Positions 63,345 through 64,000 of a DNA stretch of 64,000 nucleotides are shown piece by piece (positions within the stretch are counted from its first letter, which is position 1; each line of letters opens with the position of its first letter). The position numbers and the translations under genes were made by a program. The stretch covers positions 1 through 64,000 of the forward strand of contig CANMLG010000024.1 of assembly GCA_947498765.1 (NCBI GenBank). Direction: 5' to 3'. Below the pieces are notes generated by a model. It did not search any database and was not told the DNA's origin. It saw only the letters and a list, made by a program, of their open reading frames with translations. This stretch comes from an uncultured Aquimarina sp. (GTDB lineage: Bacteria > Bacteroidota > Bacteroidia > Flavobacteriales > Flavobacteriaceae).

Positions 63345-63904
63345 TGGATAGTACTATTTATATATTATGTGGAGGGAAAAGTAGTCGAATGATGACCGAT
63401 AAAGCATTGTCTATATGTAAAGGACAAACTTTTTTGTCGAGAATTATTAAGGCTCTTGATTTTTTACAAAATAAAATTGTATTGGTAAGCTCTAATCCTA
63501 AACATATAAACTTGAATATTCCATGTATTCCAGATATTGTTTGTAATAAAGGTCCAATCTCTGGAATAGTGTCTGCGTTAAAAAAAACTAAAACTGATAC
63601 CAATATTATTTTAAGTTGTGATATTCCTTTAATCAAAAAGGATTTGATTAACTGGTTAATCCGTCAACATAAAACTGACTATGATGGCACCGTAATTACT
63701 TGTAATGGAAAACATATGCCACTGATAGCTATTTATAATAAAAGTAGCTTACCCGTTTTTGAAAAACACCTAATAAATGAACAACTAAAATTAATGAATG
63801 TACTAAAGGAGTTGCATATTAACTTTGTTGAAGTCCCCAAAAATTTAGCCTATCAGACAGCTAATATCAACACTCCAGAACTATTAAAAGAGATATCCTT
63901 ATGA
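63344..63904 (+). CDS. mobA: Molybdenum cofactor guanylyltransferase
   Basis: Attaches GMP to molybdopterin to make Mo-bis-MGD. The 186-residue protein has the NTP-transferase motif LCGGKSSRMMTDK (8-20), a C-for-A change from the usual LAGG, and the Mg site ILSCDIPL. It is coupled to modE upstream (TAATG) and to moaD downstream (ATGA). Confidence 0.9.
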   Translation: MDSTIYILCGGKSSRMMTDKALSICKGQTFLSRIIKALDFLQNKIVLVSSNPKHINLNIPCIPDIVCNKGPISGIVSALKKTKTDTNIILSCDIPLIKKDLINWLIRQHKTDYDGTVITCNGKHMPLIAIYNKSSLPVFEKHLINEQLKLMNVLKELHINFVEVPKNLAYQTANINTPELLKEISL

Positions 63905-64000
63905 CTATAAATATTTTATATTTTGGTTTAGTGGCTGAGGCAATTCAACGTACTCAAGAAAAATTAGAATTGAACAATACTACTTCTGTAAAAGAAATAA
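63901..64000 (+). CDS. moaD: Molybdopterin synthase small subunit, partial at window end
   Basis: The first 33 codons read MTINILYFGLVAEAIQRTQE and continue in a ubiquitin-like beta-grasp pattern typical of MoaD, the sulfur carrier of molybdopterin synthase. The gene runs off the window, so its C-terminal GlyGly cannot be seen. It overlaps mobA by 4 nt (ATGA) in a molybdenum-cofactor operon. Confidence 0.82.
   Translation, partial: MTINILYFGLVAEAIQRTQEKLELNNTTSVKEI

Noticed and set aside
1..64000. Mobile element, prophage or defence island
   Set aside because: I found no transposase, integrase, terminal inverted repeats, phage genes or restriction/CRISPR genes.

Overview
This window is AT-rich chromosomal DNA from a member of the Bacteroidota, most likely family Flavobacteriaceae. 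The evidence is consistent across the window. There are many copies of the flavobacterial -7 promoter box TAnnTTTG and almost no Shine-Dalgarno sequences. The proteins include a type IX secretion (T9SS) C-terminal signal, a TonB-dependent receptor with an N-terminal carboxypeptidase-like domain, BatA/von Willebrand membrane proteins, and Bacteroidota families such as DUF3810, DUF2461, OstA-like and DUF349. I cannot name the genus. Nearly all genes are intact core or housekeeping genes. I see no insertion sequence, prophage, CRISPR array, rRNA operon or recognisable defence island.

Layout. 1-480: three-gene tRNA operon (Ser-GCU, Pro-UGG, Arg-UCU) on the minus strand. 0.5-5 kb: a secreted protein of unknown function, a PhyH-like dioxygenase, and a DUF2461-EamA operon. 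5.3-8.2 kb: cysE-cysM, then DUF1801 and a TauE/SafE permease. 8.3-11.4 kb: pepD, DUF3810 and DUF2853. 11.5-14.7 kb: menaquinone operon menI-menF-menD. 14.9-16.6 kb: flavodoxin-like reductase, DinB-like protein and esterase. 16.8-19.6 kb: xylB-xylA. 19.8-25 kb: a one-domain DEAD-like protein, then a TonB receptor / YfiR-domain histidine kinase operon. 25-33 kb: ABC-F ATPase, SPFH protein plus lipoprotein, vWA protein, fabG, and a PhnP-type hydrolase. 33-38 kb: a conserved unknown protein, then thrS-infC-rpmI-rplT. 38-42 kb: HAD phosphatase, CmpX-like channel, a candidate small transcript and two GNATs. 42-52.5 kb: OstA-like protein, class III aminotransferase, TPR protein, MOSC protein, two tandem DUF368 flippases, aroE and DUF349. 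52.5-61.6 kb: methyltransferase, purB, DUF4252, BatA-like protein, a dihydroorotase-like protein lacking its metal ligands, DUF4870-like protein, esterase, ychF and DUF2147. 61.8-64 kb: tRNA-Ser(GGA), a T9SS cargo protein, and the start of a molybdenum-cofactor operon (modE-like regulator, mobA, moaD).

The most interesting observations are: (i) a 24-bp ModE-type palindrome lying on the -7 box of the modE-like gene; (ii) infC, which has no in-frame AUG/GUG/UUG at its true N terminus and must start at AUA or AUU; (iii) structured spacers in infC-rpmI-rplT; (iv) an orphan promoter/20-codon ORF/terminator unit at 40.6 kb; (v) a dihydroorotase homologue without its metal ligands; (vi) a lone, motif-degenerate DEAD domain; (vii) a YfiR-like sensor domain fused to a histidine kinase in an operon with a TonB receptor; and (viii) inverted heptanucleotide minisatellites at 43.7-43.9 kb. 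I found no clearly new multi-gene system. These are testable leads rather than demonstrated novelties. Family names, residue comparisons and the E. coli ModE site are from memory, not from searches.
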